64,000 nucleotides of DNA from Dyella lipolytica. GTDB taxonomy: Bacteria > Pseudomonadota > Gammaproteobacteria > Xanthomonadales > Rhodanobacteraceae. Below the pieces are notes generated by a model. The model saw only the letters and a list, made by a program, of their open reading frames with translations. It was not told where the DNA came from and made no database searches. Of the stretch, positions 10,801-17,935 are shown in pieces (positions within the stretch are counted from its first letter, which is position 1; the number at the start of each line of letters is the position of its first letter). A program made the position numbers and the translations under genes. The stretch is taken from positions 124,001-188,000 of the forward strand of contig NZ_BSNQ01000002.1 of the NCBI RefSeq assembly GCF_030160075.1. Reading direction: 5' to 3'.

Positions 10801-11015
10801 TCATGGGCGTGGTGCCGCTGGTGACCTCGCACGGCGCGGGCGCAGAGATGCGTCATGCGATGGGCGTGGCGGTGTTCTCCGGCATGCTCGGCGTCACCAT
10901 CTTCGGTCTCATCTACACGCCGCTGTTCTACGTGCTGATCCGCGCGGTGGTCGAACGCCGCGAGGCACGCAAGCAGCAGCATGCATCCGCCTTGCCCGCT
11001 TTGGAGGGCCATTGA
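7830..11015 (+). CDS. RND multidrug efflux pump, inner-membrane subunit (HAE1, MexF type)
   Basis: Proton-driven exporter of 1061 residues, the normal length. The N-terminus is the family standard (FFVDRPIMAAVLSLIFVIAGSIA). Two groups of transmembrane helices flank two large periplasmic loops. Helix 4 carries the proton-relay acids in GIVVDDAIVVVENVER (about residues 405-420). The C-terminal half has the LIVLVGLACKNAILIVEFAR helix with its lysine. The wording is closer to MexF/BpeF than to AcrB/MexB, suggesting amphenicol, quinolone or trimethoprim-like substrates, but substrate prediction from this is weak. It starts 3 bp after the adaptor stop and its stop lies 1 bp before the outer-membrane gene start. 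Confidence 0.95.
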   Translation: MKNIAQFFVDRPIMAAVLSLIFVIAGSIAVFKLPISEYPEVVPPTVVVHASYPGANPEVIAETVATPLEEQINGVEGMLYTASQATSDGTMTLTVTFALGTDLNNAQVEVQNRVSQALPKLPEEVQRLGVTTQKSSPDLTMVVHLTSPDKRYDMLYLSNYARLHVKDQLARLDGVGDVQIFGAGEYSMRVWLDPQKLAQRNMTTGDVVHAIQEQNVAVAAGALNAPPVRSNTDFQLNINTQGRLSTVEDFRNIIVRTDANGSVVHLSDLARVELGSNQYALRSLLNNQPAVAVPIFARPGSNAIQISNEVRATMAQLKKEFPQGVDYSIVYDPTVFVRGSIEAVAHTLLEAIFLVVLVVILFLQTWRASVIPLVSVPVSLIGTFAVMYLVGFSLNALSLFGLVLAIGIVVDDAIVVVENVERNIELGYSPRDATRRAMNEVTSPIVATALVLCAVFIPTAFISGLTGEFYRQFALTIAISTVISAFNSLSLSPALAAVLLKGHDAPKDRFTLLIDRAFGWLFRPFNKLFHRGSERYVGGVRRIVGKGPVALVVYAGLIGLTWFGFNHVPLGFVPAQDKQYLVSFAQLPDAASLDRTEDVIQRMSAIALKQPGVESAVAFPGLSINGFTNSTNAGIVFVTLKPFEERRDPSLSAGAIAGALNQKFASIQDAYIAIFPPPPVQGLGTIGGFRIQIEDRGQLGFDELFKQTQNLIAQSQKTPALAGLFSSYQVSVPQIDADVNREKAKAEGVDLADVDETMQAYLGSLYVNDFNRFGRIYQVNVSAEPGSRHEPQDILQLKTRNAKGDMVPLGSFVTVRRTAGLERVMHYNGYATAEINGGPAPGFSSGQAQAAMEKLAADNLPNGMSYEWTELTYQQILAGNTAILVFPLCVLLVFLVLSSLYESWSLPLAVILIVPMVLLSAIAGVWMSGGDNNIFTQIGLIVLVGLACKNAILIVEFARERQHEGMSRHDAVLEAARLRLRPILMTSIAFIMGVVPLVTSHGAGAEMRHAMGVAVFSGMLGVTIFGLIYTPLFYVLIRAVVERREARKQQHASALPALEGH

Positions 11016-11016
11016 G

Positions 11017-12462
11017 ATGACACGTTTTATTCGTAACACCGCCCTGTTCGCCGCACTCGCGCTGGCCGGATGCGTCAGCGTGGGACCGGACTACAAAGCG
11101 CCGGCGACGCAAACGGCAAACGTGCAGGGTATCGACGCGGCGCGCGAAAGCGCCGCGCAGTTCCAAGCTACGTGGTGGGAGCAATTCCATGATCCAGTGC
11201 TGGATGCGTTAATCCAGCACGCTGCGAAGGGCAGTCTTGATCTGCGCATTGCGGCGGCACGCCTTCACGAATCGCGTGCGCTGCTCGGCAGCGCGAAGTC
11301 CGATCAGTTGCCGACGATCGACACTGACCTTGCTTACAGTCGCGCGATGGAGCAACAACCCGGCTTCACTAAGCAACGCGTCGCCATCACTACTTACGAA
11401 GCGGGCTTCGATGCTTCGTGGGAAGTGGATCTGTTTGGCGGCGTGCGGCGCTCCGTCGAGGCGGCGCGCGCCGATCTCGGCGCCAGCGAAGCTTCGCTGC
11501 ACGATGCACAAGTGAGCCTGTTTGCCGAGGTGGCGCGCAATTACTTCGAGTTGCGCGGTACACAGCAACGGCTGGCCATTGCACAGCGCAATATCGCCAA
11601 TCAGGGCGATACGTTGAAACTGATCCAGACACGTGCCGAGATCGGTACGGCGTCGGAACAGGACGTAGCGAGCGCCAGCGCACAGCTAAGCGCCGCCAAG
11701 GCGCAGCTGCCGGTGCTGGATTCGCAGGCCCGTGCCTACGAGTACCGGCTTGCGGTGCTGGTCGGCGAGCGCCCCGGTGAGCTGGATGTCGATGTGTCGC
11801 CGACGTCATTCAAGCCGATCGCTGCGGTGCTGCCGATCGGCGACGCGGGCGATGTATTGTCGCGTCGTCCCGATGTGCGTGTGGCGGAACGGCAATACGC
11901 CGCCGCTAACGCGCGCATCGGCGTCGCCAAGGCGGATTTCTTCCCGCATATCTCGCTGGGCGGTTTCTTCGGCTTTCTGGCCGGTCAAAGCAACGACTTC
12001 GGCGGTCCCGCATCGCGCGCATGGTCGTTCGGACCCAGCATCACCTGGTCCGGCCTCAATGTGGAGCGCGTGCGTTCCAATTTGCACGCGAGCGAAGCGC
12101 GTGCCGATGCAGCCGAAGCGAATTACCAGCGCACCGTGCTGCAGGCGATCGAGGATGTCGACAATGCCGTGGTCGGCTACAACGCCGAGCACGCGCGCGT
12201 CGAGCAGTTGATCGCGCAGAGCGAGCAAAGCCGCCGTGCTGCCGATCTGGCGCGTATCCGCTATCAGGAAGGCGCTACGGGTTATCTCGAACTGCTGGAT
12301 GCCGAACGTGTGCAATTGGCGGCCGAGGATGATCTGGCTCAATCGGAAAGCGCGATCGACACCCGTGCCGTGGCTTTGTACAAGGCGCTCGGCGGTGGCT
12401 GGCAGGCGTGTAACGATGCACGCTGCACGCAAGTGGCGGAGTCTGTTGCCACTGCACCGTAA
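11017..12462 (+). CDS. RND efflux outer-membrane lipoprotein (NodT/OprN family)
   Basis: TolC-like outer-membrane channel completing the tripartite pump. The N-terminus is a lipoprotein signal with lipobox LAGC (cysteine at about residue 19) followed by the family start VSVGPDYKAP. The two repeated outer-membrane-efflux halves follow, with WWEQFHDPVLDALI near residue 48 and DVLSRRPDVRVAERQ in the second half. The ATG at 11017 has GGAGG 9 bp upstream, inside the end of the pump gene; an earlier in-frame ATG at 10981 would destroy the signal peptide. Last gene of the operon; an inverted repeat follows at 12471. Confidence 0.95.
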   Translation: MTRFIRNTALFAALALAGCVSVGPDYKAPATQTANVQGIDAARESAAQFQATWWEQFHDPVLDALIQHAAKGSLDLRIAAARLHESRALLGSAKSDQLPTIDTDLAYSRAMEQQPGFTKQRVAITTYEAGFDASWEVDLFGGVRRSVEAARADLGASEASLHDAQVSLFAEVARNYFELRGTQQRLAIAQRNIANQGDTLKLIQTRAEIGTASEQDVASASAQLSAAKAQLPVLDSQARAYEYRLAVLVGERPGELDVDVSPTSFKPIAAVLPIGDAGDVLSRRPDVRVAERQYAAANARIGVAKADFFPHISLGGFFGFLAGQSNDFGGPASRAWSFGPSITWSGLNVERVRSNLHASEARADAAEANYQRTVLQAIEDVDNAVVGYNAEHARVEQLIAQSEQSRRAADLARIRYQEGATGYLELLDAERVQLAAEDDLAQSESAIDTRAVALYKALGGGWQACNDARCTQVAESVATAP

Positions 12463-12470
12463 CGTAAGTT

Positions 12471-12500
12471 ACGTCGTCCCGGCGCCAGCCGGGACGACGT
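12471..12500. repeat. Perfect 12-bp inverted repeat, REP-like, after the efflux operon
   Basis: Arms 12471-12482 (ACGTCGTCCCGG) and 12489-12500, with a 6-nt loop. There is no T-run, so it is either a weak terminator or a dispersed palindrome. Related CGTC-rich palindromes lie at 25897 and 35621. Confidence 0.6.
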
Positions 12501-12506
12501 AGCGGC

Positions 12507-12812
12507 TCAACGCTGCACCATCCGTGCAAACCATCCCCAGCCTCGCACCCGCTCGGCAATCAGCTTGGCACTGGTCAGCATCGGCACCGCCAGCAGTGTG
12601 CCGAGAACCACCCCACGGCTAGCCCTGATCAACAACCAATCGGGATCTTGATCGGACTGATGCGTATACGCCGCCCAAAGATCATCGGGAGTGAGGTTGC
12701 CTTCGACCGCGTTGATCTCCTCGAAGCATGGCGTCGGCAGCAAGGCGTGCTGCATATCGTGGAAATGCATCAGGCTTGCCAGCAACAGCGTAGTGGTGAA
12801 AATCGAGCTCAC
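12507..12812 (-). pseudogene. Decayed 3' fragment of an AI-2E/PerM-family transporter gene
   Basis: This stretch is a second copy of the 3' end of the intact gene at 14696-15862, in the same orientation. The last 29 encoded residues are identical in both (ending GWFARMVQR). The first 90 bases of the copy (12510-12600) differ at only about three positions, after which identity falls. The upstream part has compensating insertions/deletions: the copy reads DLWAAYT where the shifted frame would give the parental ILGRRMR-like sequence. No start of the parent gene is present, so the 101-residue open frame is almost certainly not a functional protein. It forms the left boundary of the AT-rich island. 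Confidence 0.8.
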
Positions 12813-13025
12813 GTGCGAAATGAAATTCGCCCATAAGTTCCAGAGTCAGAGTGCCCCTTCAGTTTCGTTATGTATGTCGAGTGCTTTCTTGTCAGGCGGC
12901 ACGTACGCAGCTTATGGCAATGTCCGATCAAGTAATCGCAGCGTACCTACATAAAGGTCTATCTTGGCCCAAATACGATTCAACCTTCATTGGAGTAGCC
13001 AAAATCTATAAACGGAGGAACAGAT

Positions 13026-13574
13026 ATGAAAGCTCTGGCATATGCCATCTTCGGCATCAGTTTTGCTCTAGCAGGAAGCGTCGCAGCGAATACTTCACAA
13101 GATAGTGTCAATATGAAGACCTCGGTAGTTGATGAACCGAAAATGACGAACGGTCAAATAGACCTGGCTACCGCCCCGATTGCATCCAAAGAACAGTTGC
13201 AGGCACATTTGGCTTCGACGCCAACATCACCCATCAATAAGCTGTCTCCAAGTGCACGGTTCAATTTTCTGAATTCGCTTGTTTTCACGCAGCGAGGTCT
13301 TGCTTCCTACTCTTATATCGACCTGGCAGGACTGCCAGTATCCGATGCATACAGCATATTGAGCCTTTTTGGTGCGCAATCAACGGTTGGCTTCATCCCC
13401 GACTTGCGGACGGATTCCGCACTAGATCAGTCCATCCTCGATAGAGCACAAAGTGAATCGACAAGTGGTTTCGTTCATCCAATGGCACAGCCCAAGGATC
13501 AGGTGTGTCACGTTGGGCCTAATGGCAGTGGGTGTGCGAGCAAGTACGGTTCATTGTGCATGGACGGTTGCTAA
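13026..13574 (+). CDS. Unrecognised secreted protein with four-cysteine C-terminal tail
   Basis: I do not recognise this 182-residue protein. A strong ribosome site (CGGAGGA, 13013-13019) fixes the start. Residues 1-21 are a Sec signal peptide (hydrophobic run to GSVAA|N). Residues 22-70 are polar and low in structure. Residues 74-128 form a compact-looking core with FLNSLVFTQRGLASYSYIDL and a predicted helix SDAYSILSLFGAQ. The only cysteines are 161, 170, 178 and 182, all in the last 22 residues, the last being C-terminal. The tail is glycine rich. The pattern suggests an exported protein whose tail is disulfide bonded or cleaved. Base composition is clearly more AT rich than neighbours. The gene is followed after 50 bp by a secreted thioredoxin-like gene. 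Confidence 0.8.
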   Translation: MKALAYAIFGISFALAGSVAANTSQDSVNMKTSVVDEPKMTNGQIDLATAPIASKEQLQAHLASTPTSPINKLSPSARFNFLNSLVFTQRGLASYSYIDLAGLPVSDAYSILSLFGAQSTVGFIPDLRTDSALDQSILDRAQSESTSGFVHPMAQPKDQVCHVGPNGSGCASKYGSLCMDGC

Positions 13575-13593
13575 GCATGGAAGGTTGCTAAGC
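13560..13593 (+). repeat. 17-bp tandem duplication over the stop codon
   Basis: ATGGACGGTTGCTAAGC (13560-13576) is followed at once by ATGGAAGGTTGCTAAGC (13577-13593), one mismatch. The first unit encodes the last residues and stop (Met-Asp-Gly-Cys-stop) of the secreted protein; the second repeats this as Met-Glu-Gly-Cys-stop outside the gene. Confidence 0.9.
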
Positions 13594-13608
13594 GATCGTA
13601 GGCCGAGC

Positions 13609-13639
13609 ATGCATCAGCGTTGCTATGACGCTGATGCAT
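13609..13639 (+). other. Perfect hairpin between the two island genes
   Basis: ATGCATCAGCG (13609-13619) and its exact reverse complement (13629-13639) enclose a 9-nt loop. The earliest ATG of the next gene (13625) lies inside the loop. It could act as an attenuator, an RNA-processing barrier or a translational control. No T-run follows, so it is not a standard terminator. Confidence 0.7.
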
Positions 13640-14572
13640 CGAGTAGTTCCAACCATTATTAATCATTACCACGTGCCCATGCTGGCTCTTACAGTATTAA
13701 GTTTCGCGCTGACAGGGCGTCCACTGCTCTCACCGGCTGCATCCTTATCAGACTTCTCAGCAATCAGCTCCGATGGAGTGATGGATGCAAAGCAAAAGGC
13801 AAGGGCGATTGCTAAGTTATACGGTGAACGCATTTCACCGATTCGAGAAAACTTATCTAGGCTCAGCAACTCTGATTTACATGCTGCATTTATCGTATCA
13901 AGTATGACCTATTTTTATTCGCAGGCGGCAAATGAAGGGCAAAAGCTTATGTACCTAAATGATCTAAAGATGTATTCAATAGAGCTTGATAAAAGAAAAG
14001 CATTGACGAGCATCGAAGTTAGCGAACAGTACTTGAATCTTGTCGCGGGCAGGCAATTCGAAGACGCCGAGGACCTCCGGCAATTGCATCCGAACATCAA
14101 GTTGCCGGAACTCCCCCGAATCGACATAGCAAGCGATTTCAATGCTTCCAAGCCAGGTCTGTATAGCTTAACTGGCGAAAAGAATGGACTGATGCTTCGC
14201 AATGTAAACGTTAATTCGAGATATTTCATTCTTGTAGTAGCGCAATGTCATGTCGCAAGAGATGCGGCATCGGCAATTCTAGGCGACGAAACATTATCTG
14301 GCGCCTTCAAGAAGGGAAATGCTGTATGGCTTAGTAGTGCAGGCGAGCAACTTGATATCGAAAAATTGAAGGAGTGGAGTGAATCGTTCCCTTCTCAACC
14401 TATAGCCATTGCTTACGACAACATTGCCTGGATGGGTGTGGACTTCTCATTTAGCCCGACTTTCTATTTCTATCGAGATGGGGTCGTTATTGGAAAGCAT
14501 GTGGGTTGGTCGCCTAGCACGGGTAAAGCGAAACTAATTGAGCTGCTTAGACTCCAGGGCGTGCTCGATTAA
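13625..14572 (+). CDS. Secreted thioredoxin-fold-like protein with a single cysteine, unrecognised
   Basis: The 315-residue product begins with a hydrophobic export signal (about 18-38, MLALTVLSFALTGRPLL). The start is uncertain: ATG at 13625, 13634 or 13679 are in frame and none has a good ribosome site. Residues about 50-170 look helical with no known motif. Residues 180-312 resemble a thioredoxin fold: a strand YFILVVAQC, then a helix, then SPTFYFYRDGVVIGKHVGW, where Pro278 fits the cis-proline strand pair. The usual CxxC is reduced to CHVA (Cys208), the only cysteine in the protein, so it would not be a classical dithiol reductase. Paired with the upstream cysteine-tailed secreted protein, it may bind or process it; that is inference. 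AT-rich like its partner. Confidence 0.75.
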   Translation: MTLMHRVVPTIINHYHVPMLALTVLSFALTGRPLLSPAASLSDFSAISSDGVMDAKQKARAIAKLYGERISPIRENLSRLSNSDLHAAFIVSSMTYFYSQAANEGQKLMYLNDLKMYSIELDKRKALTSIEVSEQYLNLVAGRQFEDAEDLRQLHPNIKLPELPRIDIASDFNASKPGLYSLTGEKNGLMLRNVNVNSRYFILVVAQCHVARDAASAILGDETLSGAFKKGNAVWLSSAGEQLDIEKLKEWSESFPSQPIAIAYDNIAWMGVDFSFSPTFYFYRDGVVIGKHVGWSPSTGKAKLIELLRLQGVLD

Positions 14573-14695
14573 AGGTCCCAGGATACATTCACATCGTTTG
14601 CTCGCGCAGGAAACACCTCTCTCTATTGCCACTGAAGGAAGCGCGCGCTGTATCACACGACGTTGGTTACTCTTTTCTAGCCAGAGCAGGCGGCC

Positions 14696-15862
14696 TTAGC
14701 GCTGCACCATCCGTGCAAACCATCCCCAGCCACGTACTCGCTCGGCAATCAGCTTGGCACTGGTCAGCATCGGCACCGCCAGCAGTGCACCGGGAATGCC
14801 CCATAGCCAGCCCCAGATAAGTAGCCAGATCAAAATGGCGATAGGGCTGATGCGCATGCGCCGCCCCAGGATCATTGGCGTAATCAGGTTGCCTTCGAAG
14901 GCGGTGATGCACGCAAAGCACAATGCCGGCAGTAGCGCGTGCGGCACATCTTCGAAATGAATCAAGCCGACCAGCATCAACGTGGTGGTGGTGACGATGG
15001 CGCCAAGATAGGGAATGAAGTTGGCGAACATCGCGACCGCTCCCCATAACAGCGGATCGGGCATGTGCAGCAGGAACAGCAGGCAGGCCGTCGTCAGGCC
15101 CAGCGTCGCGTTGATCACGACGGTAGTGAGAATGTAACGCGACACTTCGGTCTGAATACTGCGCACGATGCTCACCGCATGGCGCTTGTATCCGAAGTTC
15201 GGCGCGATCTCGACCAGGCGCCGCAAGATCAGGTCGCCATACACGAGAAAGAAATACACCAGCAGCAGGACGGTGAGTATCGCCGCGAGCGCTTTTGGTG
15301 CGTTGGCCAGCACATCCCACACGCTGATCGCGACATCGCCGGGATTCTGCCCGGCATTGGCCTGCGCCGGATGGCCGTTGACCAGCGTCTGCGTCGCGCG
15401 GCCCGCGGCCTCCAGCGGCCGGGTAAAGTGCTCGAGCTTCGGAATAAAGCTGCGAATGGCGGATGGTGCATCGTGCAGCCACGTCACCGCGGGTTGCGTC
15501 AGCATGCTGATGCCGGTGGAGATCGCGGCAATCAGCGAAATCATCAGCACACTGGCGCCGAGCCAGCGCGGGATGCGATGACGCGTACCGGCGGCGACGA
15601 TCGGGTTCAACGCGAGCCCGATAAACGCGGCCAGCAACAGCGGGATCACCAGCTCGCGCACGATGGTGATGGTGTAGAGCAAGGCCAATATCAGCAAGGC
15701 GCTGAGCAGCATGCGGATCGCGCGCAAATGCCCGCGCAGGCGATACACACTTTGCGTGGCTTGCTTGACCTGTTTGGATATGAGGGGGGTGACCGGTGGA
15801 CCCGGCGATGTTCCGGCTGCTGGCGCGCTGCTCGGCGGCGCCGCGGATTCGATACCGGTCAT
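14696..15862 (-). CDS. AI-2E family transporter (PerM/YhhT-like)
   Basis: Polytopic inner-membrane protein of 388 residues in the AI-2E exporter/PerM superfamily. After a proline-rich cytoplasmic N-terminus come paired helices (about 50-90, SALLILALLYTITIVRELVIPLLLAAFIGLALNPI), a soluble section, and C-terminal helices with the family stretch ILGRRMRISPIAILIWLLIWGWLWGIPG. Members export a range of small solutes, and the substrate here is unknown. Its ATGA start overlaps the stop of the upstream 102-residue gene by 4 bp, implying translational coupling. Its 3' end is duplicated as a decayed fragment at 12507-12812, with the island between them. Confidence 0.88.
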   Translation of the reverse strand: MTGIESAAPPSSAPAAGTSPGPPVTPLISKQVKQATQSVYRLRGHLRAIRMLLSALLILALLYTITIVRELVIPLLLAAFIGLALNPIVAAGTRHRIPRWLGASVLMISLIAAISTGISMLTQPAVTWLHDAPSAIRSFIPKLEHFTRPLEAAGRATQTLVNGHPAQANAGQNPGDVAISVWDVLANAPKALAAILTVLLLVYFFLVYGDLILRRLVEIAPNFGYKRHAVSIVRSIQTEVSRYILTTVVINATLGLTTACLLFLLHMPDPLLWGAVAMFANFIPYLGAIVTTTTLMLVGLIHFEDVPHALLPALCFACITAFEGNLITPMILGRRMRISPIAILIWLLIWGWLWGIPGALLAVPMLTSAKLIAERVRGWGWFARMVQR

Positions 15863-16167
15863 GTATCGCTGCTGTCGTTGTCGTTGCTGCCGTCGTCCAT
15901 GCCCAGTTCGGCGATTAGCCGAGTGCCTTCCGCCACGAGTTGCGCCAAACCACCGCTGAGCATCGAGGCTAATCCGGGTACGCGCAACGCACCCACACCG
16001 AGGCTACCCAGCACAAAACCCGCGCCTGCGGCGGTACCCACCGTGGTGAGCGGATGCCGATGGCCGCGCTCCAGCAGCGCCGCGGCGGGCACTACCATTT
16101 CGTTTCGATGCGACGCTACGCGCTCGCGTGCTTTGCGGACCTTTTCCAGTTGCCTGAGCAAGCTCAT
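15859..16167 (-). CDS. Small hypothetical protein with glycine-rich hydrophobic segment
   Basis: Protein of 102 residues. The basic N-terminus (MSLLRQLEKVRKARERVASHR) is followed by a hydrophobic, glycine-rich stretch (about 40-90, TTVGTAAGAGFVLGSLGVGAL and PGLASMLSGGLAQLV) and an acidic end. This fits a small membrane-associated partner of the neighbouring YqjE/YqjD-like proteins, but I cannot name the family. It overlaps the PerM-like start by 4 bp, and its start abuts the stop of the YqjE-like gene, so the genes are probably co-transcribed. Confidence 0.7.
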   Translation of the reverse strand: MSLLRQLEKVRKARERVASHRNEMVVPAAALLERGHRHPLTTVGTAAGAGFVLGSLGVGALRVPGLASMLSGGLAQLVAEGTRLIAELGMDDGSNDNDSSDT

Positions 16168-16632
16168 CTAGCCCTCCCCCTTGCTGGCCTCGACATCCTC
16201 GTCGGCTTTTTTCAGTGTGTCACGCATGATCGCACGCCATTCCTGCCGCGTGGCGGGCAGGCTCATCCAATGCATGCAGCGGCGGAACAGCAGGATCGCG
16301 CCGAATAACGACAACGCTTCCAGCACCGCCAGCACCACGAACGCCAGGATCCAGGAGTTGAACCACTTCGCCAGCAGCAGCCCGATCAAGCCCAGCAAGG
16401 TCAAGCCAAAACCGACGCCTGTTACGGTGGCGGCGAGACCGGCCACCAGCATCCACGATACGGCGCTGCGTGCCAGCCCCAGCTCGGCGGCAAGCAGCTG
16501 CAGTTGCGCGCCGAACAGGTGGCGCACCGCATGCGCAAGCTGGCCGAGTTCGTCGAGCAGGCCGCTCGGCGGTGGCCCGGTGGGTGGCTCGGATGGTCCG
16601 GCCGTTTCGTCATCGCGCACGGTATCGTGCAT
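16168..16632 (-). CDS. YqjE-like phage-holin-superfamily membrane protein
   Basis: Inner-membrane protein of 154 residues. An acidic proline-rich N-terminus is followed by an amphipathic segment (LLDELGQLAHAVRHLFGAQLQLLAAELGLARSA split over about 24-56), two transmembrane helices (about 58-82 and 92-114), and a cytoplasmic tail ending in a helix TRQEWRAIMRDTLKKADED. This matches the YqjE/putative holin (DUF1469) pattern, which typically sits beside a YqjD/ElaB protein, as here. The role is thought to involve the envelope in stationary phase; evidence for this is weak. Confidence 0.78.
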   Translation of the reverse strand: MHDTVRDDETAGPSEPPTGPPPSGLLDELGQLAHAVRHLFGAQLQLLAAELGLARSAVSWMLVAGLAATVTGVGFGLTLLGLIGLLLAKWFNSWILAFVVLAVLEALSLFGAILLFRRCMHWMSLPATRQEWRAIMRDTLKKADEDVEASKGEG

Positions 16633-16661
16633 CGCCCGCCTCCGTGCCTAAGGTCTGCACT

Positions 16662-17024
16662 TCAGCGACGCAGGATGCGGCCAAGCAACCAGCCCGCACC
16701 TAGCGCAATAGCGACTGCCTGCACGGGTTTCTCGCGCACGAACTCGCGCACTTCGTCCAGCCATTCGTCGGCGCGGTCTTTGGCCTGATCGTAAGCGGCA
16801 CGACTGCGCTCTTTGGCCTCGGCCACCTTTTCGGTAGTGCGGTTGGCCGCATGCGCCGCCTTGTCGGTGGCACGATGCAGACCTTCTTCGACATGGTCGG
16901 CAGCACGGTCGAATTTTTCCTTGCTGCTGGCCACGGCTTCGGATGTGGCTTGCTTGACGCGTTCGGCATGCTGCTCGATACGCCCATGCGTAGCGTTTTC
17001 GTTCGTCTGGACTTCTTTGTTCAT
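16662..17024 (-). CDS. DUF883 (ElaB/YqjD-like) C-tail-anchored protein
   Basis: Protein of 120 residues with a long alanine- and charge-rich helix (about 10-95) and a C-terminal membrane anchor (QAVAIALGAGWLLGRILRR). This is the ElaB/YqjD design; such proteins tether ribosomes to the membrane in stationary phase in Escherichia coli. I use the ATG at 17024, which has GGAGA five bases upstream, rather than an in-frame GTG at 17051 without a site. It is the first gene of a cluster reading YqjD-like, YqjE-like, 102-residue protein, PerM-like transporter. Confidence 0.85.
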   Translation of the reverse strand: MNKEVQTNENATHGRIEQHAERVKQATSEAVASSKEKFDRAADHVEEGLHRATDKAAHAANRTTEKVAEAKERSRAAYDQAKDRADEWLDEVREFVREKPVQAVAIALGAGWLLGRILRR

Positions 17025-17169
17025 GACGTTCTCCGATTGCGAGGTATTCACTCTAGCCGGTTAACGAGCCGTTGGCTGAACCGAGACCGCGTCGTTCAGC
17101 CAATGCGTCGGAAGCATAGACCACGGCATGTGCCATATATCGTGCCGTCTGCGCGTGAAGGTGACGCCT

Positions 17170-17793
17170 TCAGGCCGGCACACTGGGGTTGAGACTGTAC
17201 GTGCCGGTAAGCGTTGCCTCGGCCAGCACATGTCCCGTCATCGCCGCGCGCAACTCGGCGAGGGTAAATCCCGGTTTCAGCGATAGGTTTTCTGTGTCCA
17301 GCGCATGGATACGGAAATGATAGTGATGCACCAGCGTGTCGTTCCACGGCGGACAGGGGCCGTCGTAACCGAGGTAGGTACCGCCCATGTCCGCGTCGCC
17401 GGCAAACCAGTCGGTGTAGTTGTTGACGCCCTGTACGCTGCCGGGCGGTCCAAAGGGTTCCTTTTTGCCGTGCGGAGTGATTTCGTCGCTGCACGAACCC
17501 TCAGACAGTTCACCGCATTCGGCCGGAATGTTCGCCATCAGCCAATGCGCGAATTCGATCCGCGGCAAGTCGGCCGGAACCTTGCGGCCTTCTTGGTTGA
17601 CGTCGTCGGGCTTGCTCGGCACGTCGGGATCGATGCAGGTGAGCACGAAGGAACGGGTGCCGGTCGGTGCGTTCTTCCAGGCCAGGTGCGGATTGCGGTT
17701 GTCCGATAACGCCACAGGCTTGCCCGGTTTACCAAACGCGCACGCCGGCGGGATCGGCTTGCCGTGCTGAAAGTTATCGCTGCGTAGCTGCAT
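17170..17793 (-). CDS. YbhB/YbcL family PEBP (Raf kinase inhibitor-like) protein
   Basis: Phosphatidylethanolamine-binding-protein fold of about 207 residues. Recognisable pieces are the PHLAWKNAPTGTRSFVLTCIDPDVP strand pair (the DPD part of the ligand pocket), the FAHWLMANIP stretch, and the GYDGPCPPW and HHYHFRIHALD motifs. Bacterial members are poorly characterised; some affect signalling or act as small-molecule carriers. I chose the ATG at 17793, which has AGGAG eight bases upstream, over an in-frame start at 17829. No signal peptide, so probably cytoplasmic. Single gene. Confidence 0.93.
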   Translation of the reverse strand: MQLRSDNFQHGKPIPPACAFGKPGKPVALSDNRNPHLAWKNAPTGTRSFVLTCIDPDVPSKPDDVNQEGRKVPADLPRIEFAHWLMANIPAECGELSEGSCSDEITPHGKKEPFGPPGSVQGVNNYTDWFAGDADMGGTYLGYDGPCPPWNDTLVHHYHFRIHALDTENLSLKPGFTLAELRAAMTGHVLAEATLTGTYSLNPSVPA

Positions 17794-17935
17794 GAAAATC
17801 TCCTGGGGACGGGATCGGAAGCCTTTCACTTGGGGGCACGCAGGACGCGCCGCAAGTTGAGACGATTAGCTTACGCCCATCGCCATGATCCTTTCGCAAC
17901 GGCTCTGCTAACGTAGCGATCTCGCAGGAGGATGC

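Noticed and set aside
12507-12812. 101-codon frame as a functional small membrane protein
   Set aside because: It is a frameshifted copy of the PerM-like 3' end without the gene's start, so annotated as a pseudogene.
12851-13105. 84-codon frame overlapping the start of the cysteine-tailed gene
   Set aside because: No ribosome site, overlaps the real start out of frame, no similarity.
12813-14695. Insertion sequence or integrase-borne island
   Set aside because: No transposase, integrase or terminal inverted repeats were found inside; only the flanking gene-fragment repeat supports mobility.
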